From Rhizobacter sp. Root404 (GTDB lineage: Bacteria; Pseudomonadota; Gammaproteobacteria; Burkholderiales; Burkholderiaceae_C), in the NCBI RefSeq assembly GCF_001425865.1, contig NZ_LMDS01000006.1:1-64000 (forward strand): DNA of 64,000 bases, written 5' to 3'. Under the pieces are notes generated by a model. That model worked only from the letters and a program-made list of their open reading frames with translations. It had not been told where the DNA came from and searched no databases. A program made the translations under genes and the position numbers. Positions 17,437 through 25,546 of the stretch are shown in pieces (position 1 is the stretch's first letter; every line of letters begins with the position of its first letter).

Positions 17437-17715
17437 ATGAAAGCAAGCTGGAACGGCGTCACGATCGCCGAGAGCGACGACACCGTGATCGTCGAGGGCA
17501 ACCACTACTTTCCCGAGAGCAGCCTGAAGCGCGAGTACGTGACCTTCAGCAACCACCGCAGCAGCTGCCCGTGGAAGGGCCAGGCGTACTACTACAGCCT
17601 GTTCGTCAACGGCGAGATGAACGAGAACGCGGTCTGGTACTACCCCGAGCCGAGCGAGGCCGCCGCCAACATCAAGGGCCGCGTCGCGTTCTGGAAAGGG
17701 GTGGTCGTCAGCTGA
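17437..17715 (+). CDS. DUF427 domain protein
   Basis: A 92-residue small cytoplasmic protein matching the DUF427 family, with the conserved sequence pieces VIVEGNHYFPESSL, CPWKGQAYYYSL and AVWYYPEPS. The CPWKG and WYYP motifs are invariant in the family. Function is unknown. It is a single-gene unit preceded by a 169-base gap that also serves the divergent ScyD-like gene. Confidence 0.9.
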   Translation: MKASWNGVTIAESDDTVIVEGNHYFPESSLKREYVTFSNHRSSCPWKGQAYYYSLFVNGEMNENAVWYYPEPSEAAANIKGRVAFWKGVVVS

Positions 17716-17775
17716 TTCGCGGCACGAGCCGCCGCGCCGGGCCGCCCGAAGCAAGGCCCGACCCTTCCGAAGAGT

Positions 17776-17797
17776 CGCACGCCGTACCCGGCGTGCG
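17776..17797. terminator. bidirectional hairpin between DUF427 and polyamine-binding genes
   Basis: CGCACGCCG-TACC-CGGCGTGCG is a perfect 9-bp stem with a 4-base loop between two convergent stops (17715 and 17806). It has no clear U-tract. Confidence 0.55.
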
Positions 17798-17805
17798 GGG
17801 TGGCG

Positions 17806-18921
17806 TCACTTCCCCGCCTTGAACGACGTGAAGATCCGGGTCTGCACGCGGCGGATCTCCTGCGGCGCGGCGTCGGGCGGGGTCAGGCGCTTCAGGTCGG
17901 CGTCGCTCAGGAAGATCGTCTTGTTCGCCGCCACATCCTTCTTGACGAACTTCAGCGAGGCCGCGTTCGGGTTCGCGTAGAAGACCTTGTTCGTCAGGCC
18001 GGCCGCGACCTCCGGCCGCAGGATGTAGTTGATGAACAGGTGCGCGTTGTTCGGGTGCGGCGCGTCCTTCGGGATCGCCATCGTGTCGAAGAACAGCGTG
18101 GCGCCGCCCTTTGGGATCAGCGCCTCGATCACCGGCGGCGCCTTGGGTGCCGCCTCGATCGCCCGGGCGCGGGCGATGTTGATGTCGCCCGAGTAGCCCA
18201 TCACCGCGCACAGCTGGCCGCTGGCCAGGTCGTTGATGTAGCCCGACGACGAGAAGCGGGTGACGAACGGGCGCACGCTCTTGAGCATCGCCGCGGCGGC
18301 GTCGTAGTCGGCCGCCTTGGTGCTGTACGCGGGCTTGCCGACGTACAGCATCGCGACCGGCAGCACCTCGGACGCCGAGTCGAGGAAGTTCACGCCGCAG
18401 CTCTTCAGCTTGGCCGCGTACTTCGGGTCGAAGATCAGCGACCAGGCGTTGTCGGGCATCGGCAGGTCGCCCAGGGCCGCCTTGACCTTCGCGGTGTTGA
18501 TGCCGACCGTCACGTAGCCCCACATCCAGTCGACCAGGTACTGGTTGCCGGGGTCCACGTTGGCGAGCTGCTCGAGCAGGCCCTTGTCGAGGTTGCCCCA
18601 GTTCGTCAGCTTGCTGCGGTCGAGCTTCTGCAGCAGGCCGCCGGCGATCTGGGTCTTCGCGAAGTGCGAGCCGGGCACGACGATGTCGTAGCCGGTCTTG
18701 CCGGCCACCAGCTTGGCGTGCAGGATTTCATTGGCATCGTAGTTGTCGTAGTTGACCTTGATGCCGGTCTCTTTCTCGAAGTTCTTGATCGTGTCGTCGG
18801 CGATGTAGTCGGACCAGTTGTAGATGTTCAGCACCTTCGGCTCGTCGGCCGCGTGGGCGACGAGGGCGCACGCCCCCAGGGCGAGCAGCAGCGCGGTCTT
18901 CTTCAGCTTGGACGTGGTCAT
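17806..18921 (-). CDS. polyamine ABC transporter substrate-binding protein (PotD/PotF family)
   Basis: A 371-residue periplasmic binding protein with a signal peptide (cleavage after VAHA). Characteristic PotF motifs are LNIYNWSDYIADDTIKNFEKE in parts (NIYNWSDYI), YDIVVPGSHFAKTQI, DWMWGYVTVGIN and CAVMGYSGDI. It captures putrescine or spermidine for an ABC importer, but no permease or ATPase gene adjoins it. A GTG one codon upstream of the ATG has better spacing from AGGAG and may be the real start. It is divergent from the glutamate-type binding protein. Confidence 0.9.
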   Translation of the reverse strand: MTTSKLKKTALLLALGACALVAHAADEPKVLNIYNWSDYIADDTIKNFEKETGIKVNYDNYDANEILHAKLVAGKTGYDIVVPGSHFAKTQIAGGLLQKLDRSKLTNWGNLDKGLLEQLANVDPGNQYLVDWMWGYVTVGINTAKVKAALGDLPMPDNAWSLIFDPKYAAKLKSCGVNFLDSASEVLPVAMLYVGKPAYSTKAADYDAAAAMLKSVRPFVTRFSSSGYINDLASGQLCAVMGYSGDINIARARAIEAAPKAPPVIEALIPKGGATLFFDTMAIPKDAPHPNNAHLFINYILRPEVAAGLTNKVFYANPNAASLKFVKKDVAANKTIFLSDADLKRLTPPDAAPQEIRRVQTRIFTSFKAGK

Positions 18922-19070
18922 CACGGGTCGGGCTCCTCGGAAAGTTGTGGCTCGGGTCCAGGTGCAAATGCTAGCGGCAAACCCTCATGCGACCGGAATT
19001 TGCTTGCCGGGGATTTCGCGACGCAGGCATGATCGGCGCCGCTCTCAACCCCACCCCACAAGGACTCTCC

Positions 19071-19982
19071 ATGCGCCTGAACGTTCACAAGACTTTGCCG
19101 CTGCTGGCTTTGGCCGCTCCGCTGATGGGGATGATCCCGGAGCTGGCCCAGGCCCAGGCCGGCGGCACGCTCGACAAGGTCAAGGCCTCGGGGACGATCA
19201 CGCTGGCCTACCGCGAGTCGTCGATCCCGTTCTCGTACCTGGACGACAAGGCCCAGCCGGTCGGCTTCGGCCACGAGATCTGCCTGAAGATCGTCGACGA
19301 GGTCAAGAAGGCCACCGGCCGCGCCGACCTGAAGGTGGCGCTGCAGTCGGTGACCTCCGCCAATCGCATCCCGCTGCTGCAGAACGGCACGATCGACATC
19401 GAATGCGGCTCGACGACCAACAACAGCGCCCGCGGCAAGCAGGTGCAGTTCGCAACCAACTACTTCTACACCGGCACCCGGTTCCTGGTGAAGACCGGCA
19501 CCACGATCAAGACCATCGACGACCTGAAGGGCAAGACCGTCGTCTCGACCGCCGGCACGACCAACTTCCAGATCCTGCGCAACCTCAACGAGCAGAACAA
19601 GCTCGGCATGGACCTGATCGCCGCGAAGGACCACGCCGAATCCGCGCTGCTGGTCGAGAGCGGCCGCGCCGTCGCGTTCGGCATGGACGACATCCTGCTG
19701 TACGGCCTGCGCGCCAGCAGCCAGAACCCGGCATCGCTGGCGGTGGTCGGCGAGCCGATCCAGGTCGAGCCGTACGCGATCATGCTGCGCCTGGACGACC
19801 CGGCGTTCAAGAAGCTGGTCGACACGACGCTCGCCAACCTGATGGCCAGCGGCGAGTTCACCAAGCTCTACACGAAGTGGTTCATGTCGCCGATCCCGCC
19901 GAAGGGGATCAACCTGAACGCGCCGATGAGCAAGGAACTCGTCGACAACATGAAGGCGCTGAGCGACAAGCCGGCCACTTGA
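19071..19982 (+). CDS. glutamate/aspartate ABC transporter substrate-binding protein (GltI-like)
   Basis: A 303-residue periplasmic SBP_bac_3 protein with a signal peptide (cleavage near AQAQA). Diagnostic segments are ITLAYRESSIPFSYLDD, PVGFGHEICLKIVDEV, GTIDIECGSTTNNSARGKQV (the binding-site loop) and VVSTAGTTNFQILRNLN. These match the GltI/DEBP family for glutamate and aspartate. The usual gltJKL permease and ATPase genes are absent here, so it must work with a transporter encoded elsewhere. AAGGA precedes the ATG. Confidence 0.9.
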   Translation: MRLNVHKTLPLLALAAPLMGMIPELAQAQAGGTLDKVKASGTITLAYRESSIPFSYLDDKAQPVGFGHEICLKIVDEVKKATGRADLKVALQSVTSANRIPLLQNGTIDIECGSTTNNSARGKQVQFATNYFYTGTRFLVKTGTTIKTIDDLKGKTVVSTAGTTNFQILRNLNEQNKLGMDLIAAKDHAESALLVESGRAVAFGMDDILLYGLRASSQNPASLAVVGEPIQVEPYAIMLRLDDPAFKKLVDTTLANLMASGEFTKLYTKWFMSPIPPKGINLNAPMSKELVDNMKALSDKPAT

Positions 19983-19994
19983 TCGGCGGCAACC

Positions 19995-20021
19995 GAGAGG
20001 CCGCGCCCGGCGCGGCCTCTC
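19995..20021. terminator. strong hairpin terminator between gltI-like gene and fadH
   Basis: GAGAGGCCGCGCC and its exact complement (13-bp arms around one central base) lie 13 bases after the gltI-like stop and ten bases before the fadH stop on the other strand. It probably terminates both transcripts. Confidence 0.75.
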
Positions 20022-20030
20022 CTTGACGCC

Positions 20031-22085
20031 TCAGAGCGTCGCTGCCAGCCGCGTGCCCTGGTCGATCGCGCGCTTGGCGTCGAGTTCGGCCGCTTCGTCG
20101 GCGCCGCCGATCAGGTGCGTCCTGATGCCTGCCGCCTTCAGCGGTGCGAGCAGCTCGCGCAGCGGCTCCTGGCCAGCGCACAGCACGACCGTGTCGCACT
20201 CGATCAACTGGCCATCGGCGCGCTTGTCGCCGTAGGTCACGAACAGGCCCTGCGGACCGATGCGCTCGTAGTTGACGCCGCCGATCATCTCGACCTGCTT
20301 CATCTGCAGCGCGGCCCGGTGGATCCAGCCGGTCGTCTTGCCCAGCCCCTTGCCGAGCTTGCCGGACTTGCGCTGCAACAGCGTCACCTGGCGCGCCGGC
20401 GCGGCGGGCTGCGCACGCACGACACCGCCGCGCACCGTCGCCGGATCGGCCACGCCCCATTCGGCCAGCCACTCGTGCAGGTTCAGGGTCGGCGAGTGGC
20501 CGGGCGTGGTCACGAGGTACTCGGCCACGTCGAAGCCGATGCCGCCGGCGCCGACGATCGCGACGCGCGCGCCGACCGGCTTGCGGTGCAGCAGCACGTC
20601 AACATAGCTCAGCACGTTCGGCCCGTCGGCGCCCGGGATCTTCGGCATGCGCGGCAGCACGCCGGTGGCGAGCACGACCTCGTCGAAGCGCTGCGCGATC
20701 AGCGCCGCCGCCTCGATGCGGCGCGACAGGTGCAGCTGCACGCCCGTCAGCGCCAGGCGCCGGGCGAAGTAGCGCAGCGTCTCGCTGAACTCCTCCTTGC
20801 CCGGGATGCGCCGCGCCATGTTGAACTGGCCACCGATCTCGGACGCGGCCTCGAACAGGTGCACCTCGTGGCCCCGCTCGGCCAGCGCCGTCGCCGTGGC
20901 CAGCCCGGCCGGACCGGCGCCGACCACGGCGATGCGCTTGCGCCGCACCGCCGGCCGCAGCACCAGCTCGGTCTCGTGCCCGGCGCGCGGGTTCACCAGG
21001 CAGGACGCGAGCTGCGCCTTGAAGGTGTGGTCCAGGCAGGCCTGGTTGCACGCGATGCAGGTGTTGATCTCGTCGCGCCGGCCCTGCGCCGCCTTGACGA
21101 CGAACTCGGCATCGGCCAGCAGCGGCCGCGCCATGCTGACCATGTCGGCGCAGCCTTCGGCCAGGATCGCCTCGGCGACCTCGGGCATGTTGATGCGGTT
21201 GCTGGTGACCAGCGGAACGGTCAGCCCGGCGCCGCGCAGCTCCTTGCGCATCTTCTGCGTCACCCACGCGAACGCGCCGCGCGGCACGCTGGTCGCGATC
21301 GTCGGCACCCGGGCCTCGTGCCAGCCGATGCCGGTGTTGATGATGGTCGCGCCCGCGCGCTCGACCGCCTTGGCGAGCGTGACGACCTCGGGCCAGCTGC
21401 TGCCGTCCGGGATCAGGTCGAGCATCGACAGCCGGTAGATCAGGATGAAGTCGGGCCCGACCGCCTCGCGCACGCGCTGCACGATCTCGACCGCCAGCCG
21501 CATGCGGTTCTCGTACGCGCCGCCCCACTCGTCGGTGCGGTGGTTGGTGTGGGTGACCAGGAACTGGTTGATGAAGTAGCCCTCGCTGCCCATCACCTCG
21601 ACGCCGTCGTAGCCGGCCTCGCGCGCCAGCGTCGCGCAGCGCACGAACGCGGCGATCTGGCGCTCGATGCCGCGCACGCTGAGCTCGCGCGGCGTGAACG
21701 GCGAGATCGGGCTCTGGATGCGCGACGGCGCGACGCAGAACGGCGAGTAGCCGTAGCGCCCCGTGTGCAGGATCTGCAGCGCGATCTTGCCGCCCTCGGC
21801 ATGCACGGCGTCCGTGACGACGCGATGGCGCCGCGCCGCGCCACCAGTGCTCAGCGTGCCGGCCAACGGCTTGGCCCAGCCCTCGACGTTCGGCGCGAAG
21901 CCGCCCGTCACGATCAGCCCGACGCCGCCGCGCGCCCGCTCGGCGAAGAACGCGGCCATCGCCGGGAAGTGCCTGCGCCCGTCCTCCAGCCCGGTGTGCA
22001 TGCTGCCCATCAGCACCCGGTTCCGCAGGGTCGTGAAGCCGAGGTCGAGCGGCGCGAGCAGATGGGGATACGGGCTGTTGGCCAA
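20031..22085 (-). CDS. fadH: 2,4-dienoyl-CoA reductase (NADPH), FadH type
   Basis: A 684-residue old-yellow-enzyme-family iron-sulfur flavoprotein that reduces 2,4-dienoyl-CoA in beta-oxidation of unsaturated fatty acids. The N-terminal FMN TIM barrel (about 1-360) includes LLAPLDLGFTTLRNRVLMGSMH and YDGVEVMGSEGYFINQFL. The 4Fe-4S cysteines appear in CIACNQACLD plus a Cys 12 residues later. FAD and NADPH Rossmann motifs are VVGAGPAGLATA and AIVGAGGIGFDVAE. A TTG start at 22085 is chosen because GGAG lies five bases upstream and the homologous N-terminus begins there. It is divergent from the next gene. Confidence 0.9.
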   Translation of the reverse strand: MANSPYPHLLAPLDLGFTTLRNRVLMGSMHTGLEDGRRHFPAMAAFFAERARGGVGLIVTGGFAPNVEGWAKPLAGTLSTGGAARRHRVVTDAVHAEGGKIALQILHTGRYGYSPFCVAPSRIQSPISPFTPRELSVRGIERQIAAFVRCATLAREAGYDGVEVMGSEGYFINQFLVTHTNHRTDEWGGAYENRMRLAVEIVQRVREAVGPDFILIYRLSMLDLIPDGSSWPEVVTLAKAVERAGATIINTGIGWHEARVPTIATSVPRGAFAWVTQKMRKELRGAGLTVPLVTSNRINMPEVAEAILAEGCADMVSMARPLLADAEFVVKAAQGRRDEINTCIACNQACLDHTFKAQLASCLVNPRAGHETELVLRPAVRRKRIAVVGAGPAGLATATALAERGHEVHLFEAASEIGGQFNMARRIPGKEEFSETLRYFARRLALTGVQLHLSRRIEAAALIAQRFDEVVLATGVLPRMPKIPGADGPNVLSYVDVLLHRKPVGARVAIVGAGGIGFDVAEYLVTTPGHSPTLNLHEWLAEWGVADPATVRGGVVRAQPAAPARQVTLLQRKSGKLGKGLGKTTGWIHRAALQMKQVEMIGGVNYERIGPQGLFVTYGDKRADGQLIECDTVVLCAGQEPLRELLAPLKAAGIRTHLIGGADEAAELDAKRAIDQGTRLAATL

Positions 22086-22130
22086 GGCGGCTCCGGGGTC
22101 GGACAAGGTGGCGCATCGTAAGCTTGGCGC

Positions 22131-22847
22131 ATGGTCGACGTGACGATCACCGTGGTGCACCGGCGCCGGCTGCGCGAGGTCTATCGCTCGGCCGGCTGGC
22201 CGTGCCTGGACGGCATCGAGATCGAGCTGCTGGCCGCGGGCCTGCTCGAGCGTCAGCGCGCCGCGCCGGGCCACGAGACGGTGCGCGTGACCGACGCCGG
22301 CCTCGCCCTGATCGCCGACACGCTGCAGCGCAACCGCGCGCGGCGCGACGCACACGAGGTGCTGGTCGAGCGCGTCGCCCGCGAGATGACGCGCGCCGGC
22401 CGCCTCGCGTGGCGCGGGCTGAGCCTGCGCGCGAAGGTGGGCGAGACGTGGGCGATGGCGATGCCCGATGTCTTCTCGATCCGCCACACCAGCGTCGAGG
22501 CCTACCTCGAGCCGATCGTCCACGAGGTCAAGGTCAACCGCGGCGACCTGCTGTCCGACCTGCGCAGCGCGACCAAGCGGGCCGCCTACCTGCAGCTGAG
22601 CAGCGAATGCTGGTACGTGATCCGCGCCGGCATCGCGACGCCGGACGAGATCCCGCCCGAGTGCGGCGTGCTGGTCGCGCACGACGGCGCGCTCGACGTG
22701 GCGCGGCCCGCGCCGAAGCGGCCGATGCGAATGCCGTTCGGGCTCTGGATGGCGCTGGCGCGCGCCACACCGCTGGAAGGGTGGCGGCTCGACGAGGCAC
22801 AGGGCCGGCTCGGCGACACTTCGGGTTGCTCCACCGAAGAAAGTTGA
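22131..22847 (+). CDS. winged-helix plus MmcB-like PD-(D/E)XK-fold protein
   Basis: A 238-residue uncharacterised cytoplasmic protein. Residues about 10-65 look like a winged helix (LLAAGLLERQ...VRVTDAGLALIAD, as in MarR-type wings). The second half (about 110-215) has HEVKVNRGDLLSDLRS, KRAAYLQLSSECWYVI, PPECGVLVAHDG and MRMPFGLWMALARA. This is the layout of MmcB-like DNA-repair proteins of the PD-(D/E)XK nuclease superfamily, with E-V-K as the probable catalytic motif. Nuclease activity is inferred only. It is divergent from fadH and followed six bases later by an EamA exporter gene. Confidence 0.55.
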   Translation: MVDVTITVVHRRRLREVYRSAGWPCLDGIEIELLAAGLLERQRAAPGHETVRVTDAGLALIADTLQRNRARRDAHEVLVERVAREMTRAGRLAWRGLSLRAKVGETWAMAMPDVFSIRHTSVEAYLEPIVHEVKVNRGDLLSDLRSATKRAAYLQLSSECWYVIRAGIATPDEIPPECGVLVAHDGALDVARPAPKRPMRMPFGLWMALARATPLEGWRLDEAQGRLGDTSGCSTEES

Positions 22848-22852
22848 CCCGG

Positions 22853-23842
22853 ATGCCGCCTGCGTTCGACGCGCCCATCGATTCCGACCTGCCGCCGCCC
22901 GCGCGGCACGATCCCGCCCGCCAGGCCCGCCACGCGCTGTGGGCCGCGATCGCGATGGTCGCCGTCTGGGGCAGCAACTTCAGCGTCCAGAAGGCCGTGT
23001 TCACGGCCTTGTCGCCCGGCGGCTTCCTGTTCGCGCGCTACCTGATGATGCCGGCGGCAGCGGCCGGGCTGCTGCTGTGGCGCAACGGCCTGGCCTGGCC
23101 GCGCGTGCCGCGCGCCGACCTGTTCGCGCTGCTGAAGCTCGGTCTCGCCGGGCACCTGCTGCACGTCGGCCTGGTGACCTACGGCATCCACTGGTCGACG
23201 GCGTTCTCGAGCTCGCTGATCCTGGCGTGCGGGCCGGTGTTCACGCTGCTGATCCTGCGCTGGCAGGGCGTCGAGCAGCTGACCCGCGGGCAGGTGGCAG
23301 GCGTCGCGGTGGCGTGCGCCGGCGTGCTGGTGTTCCTGTCCGACAAGCTGCTCGGGGGCCACTGGCAGGCCAGCGGCGGCGACATCACGCTGCTGGTCGC
23401 GGCGTCGTTCTTCTCGTACTACACGGTCAGCGCCAAGCCGTTGATCGAGCGCCACGGCGGTGTCACGGTGATGACCTATGCAACGCTGCTCGGCAGCGGC
23501 CCGGTCGTGCTGCTGAGCCTGCCGGCCGGGCTGGCGGTCGACTGGCGCGCGGTCAGCCCGGCGATCTGGGCCGGCCTGTGCTACGCGGTGCTGATCTCGG
23601 CCTTCCTCGGCTGGCTGGTGTGGGGCTGGGTCAATGCGGTGCGCGGCGTGGCCCGCAGCGCGCCGCTGATGTACCTGATGCCGCCGGTGGCCGGGCTGGT
23701 CGCGTGGGCGCTGACCGGCGAGCGCTACACGGGCACCAAGCTCGCGGGTGCGGCACTGACGCTGGCGGGCGTCGCGGTCGCGCAGTTCGCGTCGACGCGG
23801 CCCGGCGATCCGGTGCGCGAAGCCCCCGCCCTGGTCGACTGA
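22853..23842 (+). CDS. DMT-superfamily transporter (two EamA domains)
   Basis: A 329-residue inner-membrane protein with about ten predicted helices in two EamA repeats, beginning at ALWAAIAMVAVWGSNFSVQKAV (WGSNF is the family mark). The second repeat ends near LAGAALTLAGVAVAQF. The family exports amino acids, nucleobases or other metabolites; the substrate is not deducible. A 35-residue polar N-terminal tail precedes TM1. It may be cotranscribed with the gene upstream (6-base gap). Confidence 0.9.
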   Translation: MPPAFDAPIDSDLPPPARHDPARQARHALWAAIAMVAVWGSNFSVQKAVFTALSPGGFLFARYLMMPAAAAGLLLWRNGLAWPRVPRADLFALLKLGLAGHLLHVGLVTYGIHWSTAFSSSLILACGPVFTLLILRWQGVEQLTRGQVAGVAVACAGVLVFLSDKLLGGHWQASGGDITLLVAASFFSYYTVSAKPLIERHGGVTVMTYATLLGSGPVVLLSLPAGLAVDWRAVSPAIWAGLCYAVLISAFLGWLVWGWVNAVRGVARSAPLMYLMPPVAGLVAWALTGERYTGTKLAGAALTLAGVAVAQFASTRPGDPVREAPALVD

Positions 23843-23884
23843 TTGACACACTTCGTACACTTCGCACTTCGACGAGGAGCCGTC

Positions 23885-25546
23885 ATGTTCCAACCGCCCC
23901 GCCACGCCCTGTCCGCCATTGCCGTCGCCGCGCTCTGCGCGGTGACGCTCGGCGGCTGCTCGAAGCCCGCCGACAAGACGCCGAAGCCGAAGACCGCCGA
24001 GGTCACCGCGACGGCGCCCGCCACGGTGGCGGCCGCGCCCGCGCCGGCCGACCATGCCGCCGGCATCGCGTGGAAGAACGCGTCGAACGACGCCGACGTC
24101 GATGCCGCGTTCGCGCAGGCCAAGGCCGAGACCAAGCCGGTGTTCGTCTACTGGGGCGCCAAGTGGTGCCCGCCGTGCAACCAGGTCAAGGCGACGCTGT
24201 TCAATCGCCAGGATTTCATCGAGCGCTCACGCGCGTTCGTGCCGGTGTACGTCGACGGCGACAGCCCCGGCGCGCAGAAGCTGGGCGCGCGCTTCAAGGT
24301 CAGCGGCTACCCGACGATGGTGCTGTTCACGCCGCAGGGCGCCGAGCTGACGCGCCTGCCCGGCGAGGTCGAAGCCGAGCGTTACACGCAGGTGCTGACG
24401 CTCGGCATGAACGCGCAGAAGCCGGTGAAGGAGGTGCTGGCGCAGGCCAGGACCGGCGGCGCGGGCCTGACTGCGAACGACTGGCGCCTGCTCGCCTTCT
24501 ACTCGTGGGACACCGACCAGCAGCAGCTCGTGCCGAAGGACGGCGTGCCCGCGCTGCTGAAGCAGCTCGCCGACGCCTGCCCGGCCGACCAGACCGAGAT
24601 CGCGACCCGGCTGCGCCTGAAGGCGCTCGCCGCGGTCGACGACAAGGCCCCGGCGAAGCCGGACCCCGCCGCCCAGGCCACGCTGCTCAAGGTGCTCGCC
24701 GACGCGGCAGCCGCGCGCCCGTACATGGACGTGCTGACCAACTACGCCACCGACATCACCCGTGCGCTCAGCGCCAAGGGCACGCCGCAGCGTGCCGAGC
24801 TGCTGGCTGCATTCGACGGCGCGCTCAAGCGCTTCGAGGCCGACACCACGCTCTCGCGTGCCGACCGCATGGGCGCGCTGATCGCACAGGTCGACCTGGC
24901 CACCATCGATGCGCCCAGGGACGCGAAGGCCAAGCCGACGTTGCCGGCCGCGCTGCTCGCCGACATCCGTGAACAGACCGCACGCGCCGACCGCGAGATC
25001 ACCGACGGCTACGAGCGCCAGGCCGTCATCACCGCGGCCGCCTACCTGCTCGAGAAGGCCGGGCTCGGCGCCGAGTCGGACACGCTGCTGAAGGCCAACC
25101 TCGCGAAGAGCCACTCGCCCTACTACCTGATGAGCGAGCTGGCCAGCAACGCGAAGGCGCGCGGCGACAAGGCCGAGGCGCTGAACTGGTACGAGCAGGC
25201 GTTCGACAAGAGCGAAGGGCCGGCGACGCGCCTGCAATGGGGCTCGAGCTACATCAACGCGCTGGTCGAGCTCGGCCCGACCGAAGAGGCGCGGATCGAG
25301 AAGGCCGCGAGCCAGCTGTTCGCCGAAGCCGCGAAGCAGCCGGACGCGTTCTACGAGCGCAGCGGCCGCTCGCTGCAGCGCGTCGGCAGCAAGCTGCAGG
25401 CGTGGAACAAGGGCGGCGCGCACAGCGCCGCGATGAAGCGGCTGCAGGCGCAGCTCGACGGTGTCTGCAACGCGCTCGACGCGAACGACCCGAAGCGCGC
25501 CAACTGCGCCGCGCTGCTGAAGCCCGCGGCGAAGACCACCGCGTGA
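23885..25546 (+). CDS. thioredoxin-domain lipoprotein with helical repeat C-terminus
   Basis: A 553-residue protein. The signal peptide has lipobox LGGC (Cys25). After an Ala/Pro/Lys linker, a thioredoxin fold (about 62-165) carries YWGAKWCPPCNQVK with redox-active Cys95 and Cys98, and VSGYPTMVLFTPQG with the cis-Pro. The remaining 380 residues are helical and Ala/Leu-rich, with a TPR-like stretch (ALNWYEQAFDKSEG). It likely acts as a periplasmic disulfide reductase or protein-folding factor. AGGAG precedes the ATG. Its stop overlaps the GTG start of the yejA-like gene by four bases, linking it to the peptide-import operon. Confidence 0.85.
   Translation: MFQPPRHALSAIAVAALCAVTLGGCSKPADKTPKPKTAEVTATAPATVAAAPAPADHAAGIAWKNASNDADVDAAFAQAKAETKPVFVYWGAKWCPPCNQVKATLFNRQDFIERSRAFVPVYVDGDSPGAQKLGARFKVSGYPTMVLFTPQGAELTRLPGEVEAERYTQVLTLGMNAQKPVKEVLAQARTGGAGLTANDWRLLAFYSWDTDQQQLVPKDGVPALLKQLADACPADQTEIATRLRLKALAAVDDKAPAKPDPAAQATLLKVLADAAAARPYMDVLTNYATDITRALSAKGTPQRAELLAAFDGALKRFEADTTLSRADRMGALIAQVDLATIDAPRDAKAKPTLPAALLADIREQTARADREITDGYERQAVITAAAYLLEKAGLGAESDTLLKANLAKSHSPYYLMSELASNAKARGDKAEALNWYEQAFDKSEGPATRLQWGSSYINALVELGPTEEARIEKAASQLFAEAAKQPDAFYERSGRSLQRVGSKLQAWNKGGAHSAAMKRLQAQLDGVCNALDANDPKRANCAALLKPAAKTTA

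Noticed and set aside
22086..22682. In-frame extension of fadH by about 200 codons upstream
   Set aside because: It is antisense to the winged-helix/MmcB-like gene and low in family similarity. A TTG start with GGAG at the right spacing fits the FadH N-terminus.
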